A stretch of DNA of 64,000 bases from assembly GCA_010093685.1 (NCBI GenBank), contig MU006233.1, positions 186,001 to 250,000 on the forward strand. Reading direction: 5' to 3'. The DNA comes from Ophiobolus disseminans (taxonomy: Eukaryota; Ascomycota; Dothideomycetes; Pleosporales; Phaeosphaeriaceae). A model generated the notes under the pieces. That model worked only from the letters and a program-made list of their open reading frames with translations. It had not been told where the DNA came from and made no database searches. Shown here piece after piece: positions 32,209 to 42,480 of the stretch (position 1 is its first letter; each line of letters begins with the position of its first letter). The position numbers were made by a program, and so were the translations under genes.

Positions 32209-32844
32209 TGACGTTACTTCTTTCCCCTGGCCAACCAACTGCAATTTGTCTGTCGGCAGCTCTACAAAGAAACACGAGGCTTGACCCTACGATACAACAA
32301 GATCGTCTTTTCGAGCCGTGAGCGAGGAAGGGCATTGGAGATGTGTGTAATTTTCTTGCACCACCTGACGCCTCAACTCATGGCAGGTGTCACCACTCTC
32401 GCCATCAAATAAACTTTCGGATGGACCATGGCCCCCATCGCCGCACTCATAGCTTTCTGCAAGGCCTATCCTAACCTGCAAATCCACCTGCACGACTGCA
32501 CTGCGTATCCACGTTTGCCCCAGCTGTCCTTGGCTGTGGCGTCCTTCTACAGCACATACTTCCAGAAGAAGATACCAATCCTGGATACAGTGGCTCCTCG
32601 GAGAACAAGTGCTTTGTATCGAATTGTAAGCCGCATGCACGCGATGCCGATCCCGGCCAGTCGAGTATACGATTGTCCCGACAACTTCCGTGTTCGACTC
32701 TCGGATGGAGTCTTTGACGAGGCGAGGGACAGAAGGGAAGCTACTGGGAATGGTGACATCAGGAATGGAGTGCTACCATCGTTGGAAGGTGACTTGGAGG
32801 GTTTAGTTTCATTCGGCCGACAGTTCGTCGAGGAGGGGTTCTAA
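32209..32844 (+). pseudogene. LPxELRN (2EXR-like) family protein, copy E, truncated with in-frame stop
   Basis: The 5' part, including ATG and the LPxELRN signature, is missing. The recognisable frame begins after a TGA at 32209 and gives ANQLQFVCRQLYKETRGLTLRYNKIVF, the clearest match to the family core among all copies. A TAA at 32410-32412 interrupts after TTLAIK. The same frame continues from TFGWTMAPIAALIAFCKAYP to QFVEEGF at 32844. The stretch after the stop also starts with an internal ATG (32428) that could encode a 138-residue remnant. Both 5' truncation and stop mark this as the most decayed of the three clustered copies. Confidence 0.72.
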
Positions 32845-33041
32845 GCGATACTGGCAGGGTGCACATGTTAGATGGGGTTCTCATCAGTCGACAGGAAGAA
32901 ATGAGCGGATTTGATTTGATGCCTCTGGCTGAACCATGGTAACAGTGAAACAGCGCTGCAACCTCTTCTTATAAGCTGGATCTTCGAAGCTACTTTCGTA
33001 TCACTGCCGTACATGTTCCCCCTCGATCTGTTGCAACAGGT

Positions 33042-33937
33042 CTAGGCAGCGGGGCTAACCACCGCCGTGGTCAACGCCCCACTCTCGATGTACGTGCCGC
33101 TGAAATACCAATCCTCCGCACCGCTTCCATCATTGCCCTGCCTCGGCAGCCTCAACACACCCAAATGCCAATCCGCACCATTGCTACTCGTGCTTCCTGA
33201 GAACGGTCCTGCAGTCTTAACAAGCGGGTCACTACCCAACGAGTGCCAAAACGTAATCTGATTCGACGAGAAATTGATCTCATAAGCAACGTTATGCCAC
33301 TCATCCGCCTTGAGCTCCGCCTTCCATTTGCTCTGTCCACCGACCATCCACTGCAGGTTGGTGTTGCTTGTGCCGGACTCGCCGTTGACCCAGCCGTACT
33401 TCAGCTCGGTGAAATGGCTTTCGAAGAAGCAGATCTGATGTTCGTTGGTGGCGGACGGCACGTTGGTCGTGCCACGCTTGATAGAGAAGTGGTAGAAGAC
33501 GGTGCCCTTATTGATGGCCGCTTTTGTTTGTGGGATCAATTCCGTTCTCCACATGTCCTGGGAGTATTAAGTCAGCAGAGATCGTGAATTCCGATCACAC
33601 ATTGACTATTTTTACCGAGTTCCACTTCGCAGTGCTGTCAATCGTGATCTTCGCGCCCTGCTTAGAGCCGGTGTCTGCAGGGTTCTTGAAGGATGGCGAG
33701 AGGTTGACGTATTTCGAAACAGCGCCAGATCCGTGGATGTAGTATTGGTAGTTTCCGACCTGGTTTGCCCAAGACCACTTCTCGAGGTCGGCGGACGAGG
33801 TCATCTCGTTGAAGCGGCCATCCCATAGAATCGTGCCTAGTTGAGGGTCAGTAGTGGAAGATGTAAGGATGGATGGTGGTCATACCCGCAGACACGGCAC
33901 TGACGAGTGCATTCACAATTGCAGTTTTTCCGAACAT
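33042..33937 (-). CDS. Glucuronan lyase, polysaccharide lyase family 20
   Basis: Secreted enzyme expected to cleave beta-1,4-glucuronan by beta-elimination. Exons 33937-33886, 33616-33836 (spliced second) and 33557-33042 give 262 aa. The first exon encodes MFGKTAIVNALVSAVSAG, a short signal peptide. Joining it to the next exon gives AGTILWDGRFNEM. The body shows the PL20 pattern WSWANQVGNYQYYIHG, KNPADTGSKQGAKITID, TELIPQTKAAINKG and FYHFSIKR, then FFESHFTELKYG and NLQWMVGG, ending close to the beta-jelly-roll C-terminus. Length fits the family (about 240-260 aa; Trichoderma glucuronan lyase is the characterised reference). The open frame extends upstream to 34075, but the first exon ATG is favoured because it starts the signal peptide and lies about 85 bp from a TATA box. 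Confidence 0.9.
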
Positions 33938-34020
33938 CTTGGACGACGATGACAGTAAGAACAAAGAGAAGGCAGCTACAGATCCATACTCTACACGTCT
34001 TTGTATTCTACGCGTATGAC

Positions 34021-34029
34021 CTATATAAA
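34021..34029 (-). promoter_or_regulatory. Probable TATA box of the PL20 lyase gene
   Basis: Minus-strand TTTATATAG about 85 bp upstream of the ATG at 33937, a standard distance for a regulated secreted-enzyme gene. Confidence 0.5.
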
Positions 34030-34075
34030 CCCACAGATCATCCGACATCGACCCGACAATAGAGGCAGAGCGCAC

Positions 34076-35005
34076 GATCCACGCCCATAGCCCTGCACGT
34101 CAATATCCAGGTAACGAAGCGGGAGCCTAGGGAATCGCAGTAGCATATCGCATGTGCCCTCAATATGTGCAACGTGACCACCGTCCCTAATCAATCTATA
34201 TGTGACCGTTATAGAGCCGCCGGCATTTCAGGCACAAGCGTGGGTTCAGTGGCGGCGAGGCGGTCCGGGGTACATTGGGCGGAGGCGATGCCTCCAGAAA
34301 ACCGAGTTCGAGAGCGGCTGCGTTGACGCATGGCTTAGTTTGAGATGCCTGGGCTCACTGGAGATGAAGTGACAGCAGCTCGTTGGTGGATGATGGAGTC
34401 AAGGTTGGTGTCATCGAGATTAAGCTACATTAAGCCGAGGTTTACCCCACAAACTGCTTCTTCTGTAAAGGACTGGGAAGGCTTGGTCAAGGAGCAAGAG
34501 CTACCGCTTCACGACTGTTGCACACGAGCAGAAAAAAAGACATTGCCTGCAGTATGCTTGCTGTCTTGCTGTGTCGAGGAGTCTAGGTGTGCGCGCGACT
34601 TCCACCGATACTCAGTAATCGAAAAGCGAGATAGGCCGAAGTTGAGTCTTGCCGATTTTCATCTTCAGCTCCTTCCTTTAAAACCTGTCCCTGGAGATAG
34701 TGTGAACGTGAAGGCTGTTGCGAAAGGTTGCAATGTTCAAAGGAGGTGGACAAAGAGACGGTGCAATGCGGGTGGTGCATAGACCATGCCTGCCGGTCGC
34801 AGTTGCCTTGGTGACATCACAAACAAGCTCTTGCCTGCACAATCTTTCAACCCTCCACGTACCGCCTGCTCCAGTCTCACCACGTCGCGCAATCCAGCCA
34901 ACTCTGCCCCAGTCATCATCTTCAGGTCCCGTGACCGACGTAACCTCACGACTTAAGTAATCTGCCACCGCCAGGGCCCAGTCCGCTTTCAGGCCTTCGA
35001 CAACA
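34076..35005. other. Intergenic, divergent promoter region
   Basis: About 930 bp between the PL20 lyase (-) and the Src1-like gene (+). It should contain the Src1-like promoter; short pyrimidine runs precede 35006. Open frames on the minus strand over 34678-36372 are shadows of the Src1-like coding region. Confidence 0.45.
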
Positions 35006-37138
35006 ATGGCAGACGCCCGTGGAGAGTACTGGTACTTCGACCCTGATGTCGATGCCAACAAGATCACGGTGCCCGAGCTTCGCAGCATCCTGCTCAAGCA
35101 CGGTGTCACGTATCCGTCGTCGGCGAAGAAGCCCGTGTTGGTGAGCCTGTTCAACGACGCCGTGGCCCCCCAGGCGGCGCAGGTGCAGAGGGCGCATGCG
35201 CGGACAAAGCGAACAACGCGGGGCATCCAGGACGTGCCCTCGAGCTCCGCCAGCACCGTCACAACGGAAGATACCGAGGACGACACGCTCGTGGCCCCGC
35301 CGTCCGCGGCGACGCGGCGCACGTCCCGTCGGACAATGCGAGGGGCGACCGAGGAGCGAGAGGAAGTCGCAAGAGCCCCACGTGGGAAGACGCCCACGCG
35401 CGCAGTCCCCGCCAAACACAGCAGGGCCGCCGAGGTCGAGGCGGACGAGCGGCCTGCAGTGCGCCGCCCGAGGAAGAGCGCAGCCAACGCCGTGAGGGCC
35501 CCATCGCCCGACCCAGCCGCATGGCATCGCCCGGCGGCCGACAGCCCCTTCACGCAGGAGAACCCGTTCCAGAGCGGCAGCTCCCCGCCAGCGCCTGACA
35601 CGCGCGACCGGCGACGGCGCACCATGGGCAACGAGCAGAAGGAGCGGCGCAGGAGCGAGGCTACCCGGCGGAAGACGTTCCAGCCGAACGTAGAGCAGCT
35701 GGACGAGGGCATAGTCGTCCCGACCCGCGGACGGTTCAATCCGCGCATCCACCGGGACGAGCCGCAGGGGCCTGAAGACGCGGGCGAGGAGTTCACCCCG
35801 GAGGAGCAGCTCGAGCTTGTACGCGAGAACGCAAAGGCCGGCAAGCGCGACATCCTGCCCCCGCGCAGACGCAAACATACCAACAAAGCGGCCGGCACCC
35901 TCAAGGCCATGTCTGGCACACTCCTCCTCACCGCAGCGGCCGTGCTCGGAGGAGCCTGGCGGCAGGAGAAGATTGCAGTCGGATTCTGCGGCCTGAGCCG
36001 AGACTCTACTGGACTTGCCCACGTCCAAGTGCCCGAGTGGGCAGGCGACTTCCTGCCCCAGTGCGAGCCCTGCCCCCCACACGCGCAGTGTTTGCGGGAC
36101 TTGCAGCTCACGTGCGACCCTGACTTCATCCGCAAAGACCACCCTCTGTCGCTGAACGGCCTGCTGCCCATACCGCCCACCTGCGAACCCGATAGCGAAA
36201 AGACGCGCAAGGTCAACAGCGTTGCCGACCGCGGCGTCCAGTTCTTACGGGAGCGCCGTGCCCAGTACGAGTGTGGCGAGCCTGACGCAGAGGGAAACAC
36301 AGTCGAGAGCCCTGACATCGGCGAGGCTGAGTTGAAGCAGCGAATGACGGCGCAAAAGAGCAAGGGCATCACAGACCAGGAGTTCCACGAGCTCTTTGAT
36401 CGAGCATGGCCGGAGATGACGGTCCGCGAGGAGGTGGTGGAATCTACTGACGGGTAAGCACTTCCTCCTGGTCTCCGACCACTTTTGCAGCTTTTCTGAC
36501 GAGACTGTACTAATCAGCCCCCTTCCCGGGCACGCAGAACATCCGGTGGACGTCAGCTCTCATCAACATCCCTCGCCAAGCTCTCCCTCGCCTGCAGCGC
36601 CCGCAGATCCCTCCGGCAGTCTCTTGAACGATATCTTCTCCAAATTGTAATGATCGTTCTTGTCATCGCAACCGGCTCATACGGGAAGTACTCGTTCACC
36701 CACAGTCGGGCCATGGAAGTACGCGCGAAGCAGCTGGCGGGCGACGTCTTTGACCAGCTGGCTAACCACGCGGCTTTGAGCATGCAAGAGCCTGGCGCAT
36801 ACCCGGACAAGGGCTTGAGCATGGCACAGCTGCGGGACGATGTGCTCCGAACCGAGTTCTCGACCAAGCGAAGAAAGGCACTGTGGGAGCGGGTCCAGAA
36901 GAAGGTCGAGTTCAACTCCAACGTCCGAGCCGCCGTTCGCCAAGCTCCAAGTGGCGATGTCGCGCGTATGTGGGAGTGGACTGGGCCTCTGAAACTCCTC
37001 GAGAGCGGACGGAGCAGCAGCGGAAAGCGTGAGAGTGGCCGGTTCAGGCCCAGCTACGGGACGAATGACAGCCCTTCAGTTGGCGCGAATCAGATGCAGG
37101 AGGTTCAGCGGTGGGACGAGGGCCGACCTATCTACTAG
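35006..37138 (+). CDS. Inner nuclear membrane protein, Src1/Heh1 (LEM-HeH and MSC domains)
   Basis: Anchors chromatin (rDNA, telomeres) to the inner nuclear membrane in characterised yeasts. Two exons (35006-36453, 36538-37138) give 682 aa; the intron GTAAGC..CAG contains a CTAAT branch-like site. Residues about 8-50 (YWYFDPDVDANKITVPELRS, then ILLKHGVTYPSSAKK) form the helix-extension-helix motif. A basic/acidic linker rich in RRTSRR and RKS follows to about residue 295. TM1 is SGTLLLTAAAVLGGAW (about 302-317). The lumenal part has the Cys-rich FLPQCEPCPPHAQC and LQLTCDPDF. The second membrane segment, IVMIVLVIATGSYGKY, is at about 519-534. The C-terminal MSC winged-helix segment contains ALWERVQKKVEFNSNVRA and the MWEWTGP motif. 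Both TM segments and both termini match the family, so this is a full-length gene. Confidence 0.92.
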
Positions 37139-37515
37139 ACTTTGCACCTTTGCCAATTTCTTTTGTTCTGCTCATGAGCTGGAATCATGGCTGCCACGTT
37201 TGAGATGATTTTGCCTAGCTCCGCATGATACCATATAGTAAAGGCAGCCTTTTTGTCAAACGAACAATATGATCTGAACTTCGACAATAGTAGAGAAAAA
37301 TAAGTCTAGAAGAATTATACATAACGATCGCTTTATGTATTGACATGGGACGTGTTGATAGAGATAGATGGTCCGTGCTGTGGCTCAAGTGTGGCGTACA
37401 CCCTAGCTCACCCGTAGGCGAGATTCGCACACTGACTGAATTCGCGACCTCATCCGCATCACCACCACGCCAAACCCGTCGACCACACTAACCGACAGTC
37501 ACAAATACCGTCAAA
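37139..37515. other. Intergenic, promoter of the eL42 gene
   Basis: About 380 bp. The last 100 bp carry short CA/CC-rich runs (ACCACCACGCCAAACCC) before the ATG at 37516, typical of strongly expressed ribosomal-protein promoters. Nothing else is recognised. Confidence 0.4.
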
Positions 37516-38473
37516 ATGGTGAGTAATGGCTCTCCATACAACTACAGGGCCCATGAACAGCTGCAACACGGACCGAGCGACAACCGCACACCCTTCGATG
37601 ACGACGACGACAATTACGATCGCACGATGGTCCCGGATTTCCACTACCAAGACATAGGCCCCCGCTTATGAGGAGATGGAAATGGGTCACAAGAAGGGAA
37701 TACGTTGGTCGGCTATGCCACAATCTTCCTTCAACAAAGCATTGGCACTTTCAAGATAGAGAGGGACAAACACCGCGCAGATGCGTCCGCACGGCAGACC
37801 GAGTCCCATAACGCACACCACGTATATGGCTAGCCGTGCCATATCTGCCGCCAGCCCACCCTCGCGCTCGCACCGATCCCCAACCACCTCGAATCGCACT
37901 CTCCTTCGCCACAACGGTATTGCTCGGTCGCCGTGTTATCAGCTGTTCAGTGTCTATTTGGGAATGATTGGTCGTGTACCGGAACATGCGCTGACTAAGA
38001 ACTCAAGGTCAACGTTCCCAAGACCCGCCGAACCTACTGCAAGGGCAAGGACTGCAAGAAGCACACCCAGCACAAGGTCACCCGTCAGTAGCGCCTTGGA
38101 CCTTCATCCCCGCACACATACTGAGATCTGGCAGAATACAAGGCAGGAAAGGCCTCGCTGTTCGCTCAGGGAAAGCGTCGTTATGACCGCAAACAGTCGG
38201 GTTATGGTGGTCAGACCAAGCCCGTTTTCCACAAGGTATGATTGGCCTGCCTCCATCTCTGGGGTCCAAGCTAATTATATGCAGAGGGCGAAAACCACCA
38301 AGAAGGTCGTGCTCCGTCTAGAGTGCACACAGTGCAAGACCAAGGCACAGGTATGCACCATCACTCGCATCCACGAGCATCACACTGACATCCCACAGCT
38401 CGCCCTCAAGCGATGCAAGCACTTCGAGCTCGGTGGTGACAAGAAGACCAAGGGTGCCGCTCTTGTCTTCTAA
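37516..38473 (+). CDS. RPL42: 60S ribosomal protein eL42 (L36a/L44)
   Basis: Cytosolic large-subunit protein at the E site. Five exons (37516-37518, 38008-38083, 38135-38235, 38285-38350, 38399-38473) give 106 aa, the usual length. The first exon is only the ATG, followed by a 489-nt intron (GTGAGT..CAAG). Other introns are 48-51 nt. Exon 2 starts VNVPKTRRTYCKGKDCKKH. The zinc-ribbon cysteines are C12, C17, C74 and C77. Residue 56 is proline (QTKPVFHK); in yeasts proline at this position goes with cycloheximide sensitivity and glutamine with resistance. The C-terminus GGDKKTKGAALVF is canonical. Because exons are short and separated, no single open frame reveals the gene. Confidence 0.97.
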
Positions 38474-38873
38474 GCGTGTCGCCTCTCTCTTTTCCTTTTG
38501 CTGGGCCTTCGGCGTAGTCTTCTGGCGGACAGGATGGACGGCTTTCACAATCGACTCATACCATGCATCAAAGCAATGAAGGAGCACGAGATGAAGGATC
38601 TGGGGATGAAAGGGCCGCCAGTCACGAAGTAAACGGACTGTAACCTACACCTACATATGCATCAAATGGAGCACGATTGAATGGTCGCACAAGTCGCTTA
38701 GTGTTCCACGTGATGAGGTGAACAGTGTTCCAAGGTTGCTGAGGCAGGCGCCATCAGAGCGCGCCCCTCTGCCCCACTATTCTCCCACTTTGCGCCTCAA
38801 CGTCATTTGTCACCCTCAGTGCTATAGCTCCTCCAAGGGTAGGCGGATTCAGATCCAGACACAGGTTACCTAA
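38474..38873. other. Intergenic, eL42 3' UTR and next promoter
   Basis: 400 bp between two genes on the same strand. I see no coding sequence. The first 100-150 bp should be the eL42 3' UTR. Confidence 0.4.
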
Positions 38874-40066
38874 ATGACTAACGCGCATAAGAAGACCGTC
38901 CTTGTCATCGGCGGCGGCGCAGTGGGGGCAGTTGCAGTGCTGAACCTCCAAGTCGGGGGCCTTGCAGATGTCACAATCGTGCTCAGATCCAATTTCAGTG
39001 CTGTGAATGCTACTGGATATGACTTCGAAAGCGGCGACCACGGTTCCGTGACTGGTTTCAAGCCCAGTGTTAGTAAGTCTTCCATATCGAGCTTTCCTCG
39101 TCCAACACGTTGTAGTAGAGGACATTACTGATACAGCATCTAGTTCGCAACACCATTCCGGACATCATTAAAGAAAGCATCCCATCGTACGACTATATCC
39201 TGCTATCCACCAAGAATATTCCAGATGTCCCACCCACAGTCATCGACCTCGTCAGCCCTGCGCTTCCCAGCGAAAACACCCACACCACCCTCGTACTCCT
39301 TCAAAACGGTCTCAACATCGAGAAACCCTTTCTAAACTCCCATCCAACGACCCCGGTCCTATCCGGGGTCTCTCTTATCGGCAGCGCAGAACTCACGCCC
39401 GGCCAAATTGTTCAAGACGAGCCCGACAAACTCTTCATCGGCGCCTTCTCCAACCCCAACCTCTCTGAACCCGCAACGCAAGACCGCGCAAGAGAATTCG
39501 TAGCCATGTACTCCGCGGCTGGCAAAACGCAATGCGTGTACTCTCCCAACGTACTGCACGATCGCTGGAAGAAGCTAGTGTACAACGCCTGCCTGAATCC
39601 GATATGCGCAATCACAGGACTTGACACAGGGCGCATCCGACTGGCCGACGAGGCAATCGAAGGACTAGTAAAGCCAGCCATGCGCGAGATAGTTGCAGCT
39701 GCAAAAGCCGCTGCGGGCGTGGATTTGGACGACGGCATTGTGCAGTGGACAGTGGATATGGATCCGCTGGAAAGCTATCTGAAGCCAAGCATGCAGCAAG
39801 ATTTAGAAAAGGTATGTACTATCTGTCTTCCCCATATGAGTCACAAATCATGGGTAAAGACGTGCTCGAGATATGACAGTGCGGTGCTAATGCAAAAATA
39901 GGGAAATTTTATCGAGTTTGAAAATTTGTTGGGCGAGCCGCTGCGTGAGGGCAGGAAAGTCGGTGTGTTTATGCCGACGCTCCAAGTGCTTTATCAGCTT
40001 GCGAAGGCGGTGCAGTGGAGGAATATGGAGAGGAAGGGTATGGTTGATATTCCGAAGAAGAAGTAA
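38874..40066 (+). CDS. 2-dehydropantoate 2-reductase family (ketopantoate reductase, ApbA/PanE)
   Basis: NADPH-dependent reduction of ketopantoate to pantoate, a step toward CoA, is the family reaction. Exons 38874-39072, 39144-39811 and 39902-40066 give 343 aa. The N-terminal KKTVLVIGGGAVGAV is the GxGxxG dinucleotide-binding loop. DYILLSTKN is the following strand (the family has K/T here), and VLLQNGLN is the conserved LQNG motif, with RWKKLVYNACLNPICAITG carrying the catalytic Lys and Asn of the C-terminal domain. Fungal genomes hold several paralogues of this family, and not all make pantoate, so the substrate is uncertain. It converges on the CoA-ligase gene, with 195 bp between the stop codons. 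Confidence 0.9.
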
Positions 40067-40261
40067 AGCCGAAGGTATGTGCAAGAGTCCATGATGGAAT
40101 GAGTTCAGACTGTGGCCATTCTGAGAGGTAATTCATGGTCTTGAGGTTAGCGGTAGACGCTTGGCCACATTTTGGTGACAATTCGAATGACATTGCTGCA
40201 CCCATATAGTTAGATACTCTAAGTAAGAACGACATCTTGGAACGATAATTGCGTGCGTAGT

Positions 40262-41977
40262 TTACAACTTCGCCCTCGGCGCAACACCAAGCGGCACATC
40301 CTGACCACTCCGCTGCTTCAAAACACGCCTCAGAATCTTCCCACTCGCGCTCTTAGGTATCTCATCAACAAACACGACACCTCCTCTTAACCGCTTATGA
40401 TTCGCAACCTTTTTGTTCATCCAGTCTACTACAGCTTTCGCCTCTGCTTCTCCAGCTCCAGCACGCTTATCTTCCGCGACCACGATGTACGCCCGCGGAA
40501 CTTCTGTATGCTGCTGCTCGTCATTTATACCGATGACTGCCGCATCGTCGACCATTTCATGGTCCATGAGTTTGCCTTCTAGCTCTGCGGGCGGGACTTG
40601 GAAGCCCTTGTACTTTATGAGTTCCTTTACACGGTCTGTGATGTAGAAATTGTGCTGTTCGTCCTGGAAGCCAATGTCTCCTGTTTTGAAAAACCCGTCG
40701 GAGGTTATCGACTCTTTTGTTGCAGCTTCGTTCTTCCAGTACCCTTTGAAGACGTTGGGTCCGCTGAGCCAGAGTTCGCCTGTTTCGCCGGTGCCCAGCT
40801 CTTTGCCGTCGGCGGATATGTATTTTGCGAGCATGTTGGGGAACATTTTGCCTGTGGGTTGTGTTAATGTTGGAGCTATCAAGCTGGTTTCAAGAGCGAC
40901 GGAGGGCTTACCGACGGAGCCCACGGAGCTGTACCACTCGTCCCAGGGCTGGGTATGCGTCATCGGACTCGTTTCACTCAAGCCGTATGCCTGGTTGATC
41001 TTCATCTTCAGGCGCTTATATACAGCGTCTACCAGCTCCCTCGTCAGCGGCGCAGCACCACTTGTTATCATCTTCACAGAAGACAGATCGTACTGATCGA
41101 CCATTTTGTCCCTCACTAGACGAACTATAACCGGCGGTGCAACGTATATAAAGGTGATCTTATGCTCTTGAATTGTTCTCAGGAAGGTCTCCAAATCGAA
41201 AGCGGGCATGACCAGCATCTCGATACCCCGGTGAAGTGTTTGATGAACTAGTCCTGTGAGGCCGTAGATATGAAAGAACGGTAAGACCCCCAGAAACTTA
41301 TCATTCGCAGACGAGTACCAATGACCTACAGCGCCTTCAGCCATTAATAAGTCGGAAACAATGTTTCGATGCGTAAGCATGACGCCCTTGGGAAGTCCAG
41401 TGGTCCCAGATGAATATGCTAGGAAAGCCAAGTCTTCGGGCTTCGATCTTCGTCTACGATATCGCAGCGCTCCAGAAGTTTTGCGAATGTTGGTCCAGTG
41501 CTTCACACGGTGCGTTCCATCCTTCCCGATGCCTAGTAAGATAACTCTATCATGAGGAATGCCGACTTTGGATGCAGCCTCTAGGGCCGTCGCTAAGAAT
41601 TGTTTCGTCGTTACCAGCGCATGAGCATCAGAGTTCTCGAGCTGATACGCAAGCTCATCTGCGGAGTAGCCCGGGTTCGCTGGTGTGACAATTCCACCCG
41701 CGAAGAAGGTGCCGTATATGACTGGTCCAATGTCGACATCATTTGGCGCATATAACGCGAGTACCTCATCTTTCTGCCAATCCCACAGATTGCGCAAGCC
41801 TTCGCCGAAGGATGTCGCGAGCGCCTTGACGTCTGCGAACGTATACTTCTGGTCTGAATCGATGGCGCGATATATCACTTTGTCGTCTGGGAAGTCTCGT
41901 TCTTTGCGGTCGAACATGAGTGCCCAGAGGTCAACATCCGGGATGGGGACATCGGGAAACGGCGACTTTGTCGGCAT
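40262..41977 (-). CDS. 4-coumarate-CoA ligase-like acyl-CoA synthetase with peroxisomal PTS1
   Basis: ATP-dependent activation of a carboxylic acid to its CoA thioester through an acyl-adenylate. Exons 41977-40912 and 40851-40262 give 551 aa; the 60-nt intron is in frame and stop-free. The start at MPTKSPFPDV (41977) is chosen over upstream in-frame Met codons because it aligns with 4CL starts. Box I is LAYSSGTTGLPKGVMLTHRN. Other landmarks are YGLSETSP, GELWLSGPNVFKGYW, FKTGDIGF and VKELIKYKGFQVPPAELE, and the C-terminal Lys motif PKSASGKILRR is intact. The protein ends in AKL, a PTS1 variant, so it is probably peroxisomal. Candidate substrates are phenylpropanoid, fatty or other aromatic acids; the sequence alone does not decide. 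Confidence 0.92.
   Translation of the reverse strand: MPTKSPFPDVPIPDVDLWALMFDRKERDFPDDKVIYRAIDSDQKYTFADVKALATSFGEGLRNLWDWQKDEVLALYAPNDVDIGPVIYGTFFAGGIVTPANPGYSADELAYQLENSDAHALVTTKQFLATALEAASKVGIPHDRVILLGIGKDGTHRVKHWTNIRKTSGALRYRRRRSKPEDLAFLAYSSGTTGLPKGVMLTHRNIVSDLLMAEGAVGHWYSSANDKFLGVLPFFHIYGLTGLVHQTLHRGIEMLVMPAFDLETFLRTIQEHKITFIYVAPPVIVRLVRDKMVDQYDLSSVKMITSGAAPLTRELVDAVYKRLKMKINQAYGLSETSPMTHTQPWDEWYSSVGSVGKPSVALETSLIAPTLTQPTGKMFPNMLAKYISADGKELGTGETGELWLSGPNVFKGYWKNEAATKESITSDGFFKTGDIGFQDEQHNFYITDRVKELIKYKGFQVPPAELEGKLMDHEMVDDAAVIGINDEQQHTEVPRAYIVVAEDKRAGAGEAEAKAVVDWMNKKVANHKRLRGGVVFVDEIPKSASGKILRRVLKQRSGQDVPLGVAPRAKL
40852..40911 (-). other. Stop-free 60-nt intron inside the CoA-ligase gene
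   Basis: Minus strand GTAAGC..CCACAG, exactly 60 nt, no in-frame stop. Splicing restores SVGSVGKMFPNMLAKY. Retention would insert 20 residues in the middle of a conserved 4CL segment. Confidence 0.8.
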
Positions 41978-42480
41978 TGTGGGCCGTGTTTGGACAGTAG
42001 GAAGAATCGCGACTGCAGGGAGTGTTCGTTCCCGATGCCAACGAAAGAATTCGGCTCGAACCAGTCTCAAGGCAATGAAACAAATCTCAATGCATTGTAC
42101 CCGACCCACCCCGGATTTCGAGAGCTGCATGGTTGTATGGTTAGCGGGTGATGGATTTGTGGAGAACCTCGGCATTCAGCCTCATGACGTAATGGAGCGC
42201 ATCCATATCCGCTTGCCCTTTGCGCTGTTCAGCCTCGCGTTTTACGATACACATCATATCACTCCTATCAAGTTTATCGGTCGGTGTGTGTCAGTGTTAT
42301 CTGTGACCGTAAGTCAATACTTTCCATAAATAAGCTTCAGATTTAATCTCAGAAAATAGCTTTGTGCTCCAAAATGCTTTCTATATTAAACTATCGGACT
42401 GAACCTCGTCAAACATTGACGAATATATTAGAGCAAAAGCTGACTATTGAGCATACACGAGCTACCTGAAACTAAGCCAA
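41978..42480. other. Intergenic, CoA-ligase promoter and 3' end of the CBM18 gene
   Basis: About 500 bp. The open frame runs upstream of 41977 to 42175 without a convincing ATG or family sequence, so I treat it as leader. An AT-rich stretch near 42330-42470 fits the 3' UTR of the large gene downstream. Confidence 0.45.

Noticed and set aside
34678..36372. 564-codon minus-strand frame over the Src1-like gene
   Set aside because: Shadow of a GC-rich coding exon whose product has clear Src1/Heh1 motifs on the plus strand.
37519..38007. Box C/D snoRNA in the first intron of eL42
   Set aside because: A GATGAC string is present, but no matching box D and terminal stem could be established by eye.
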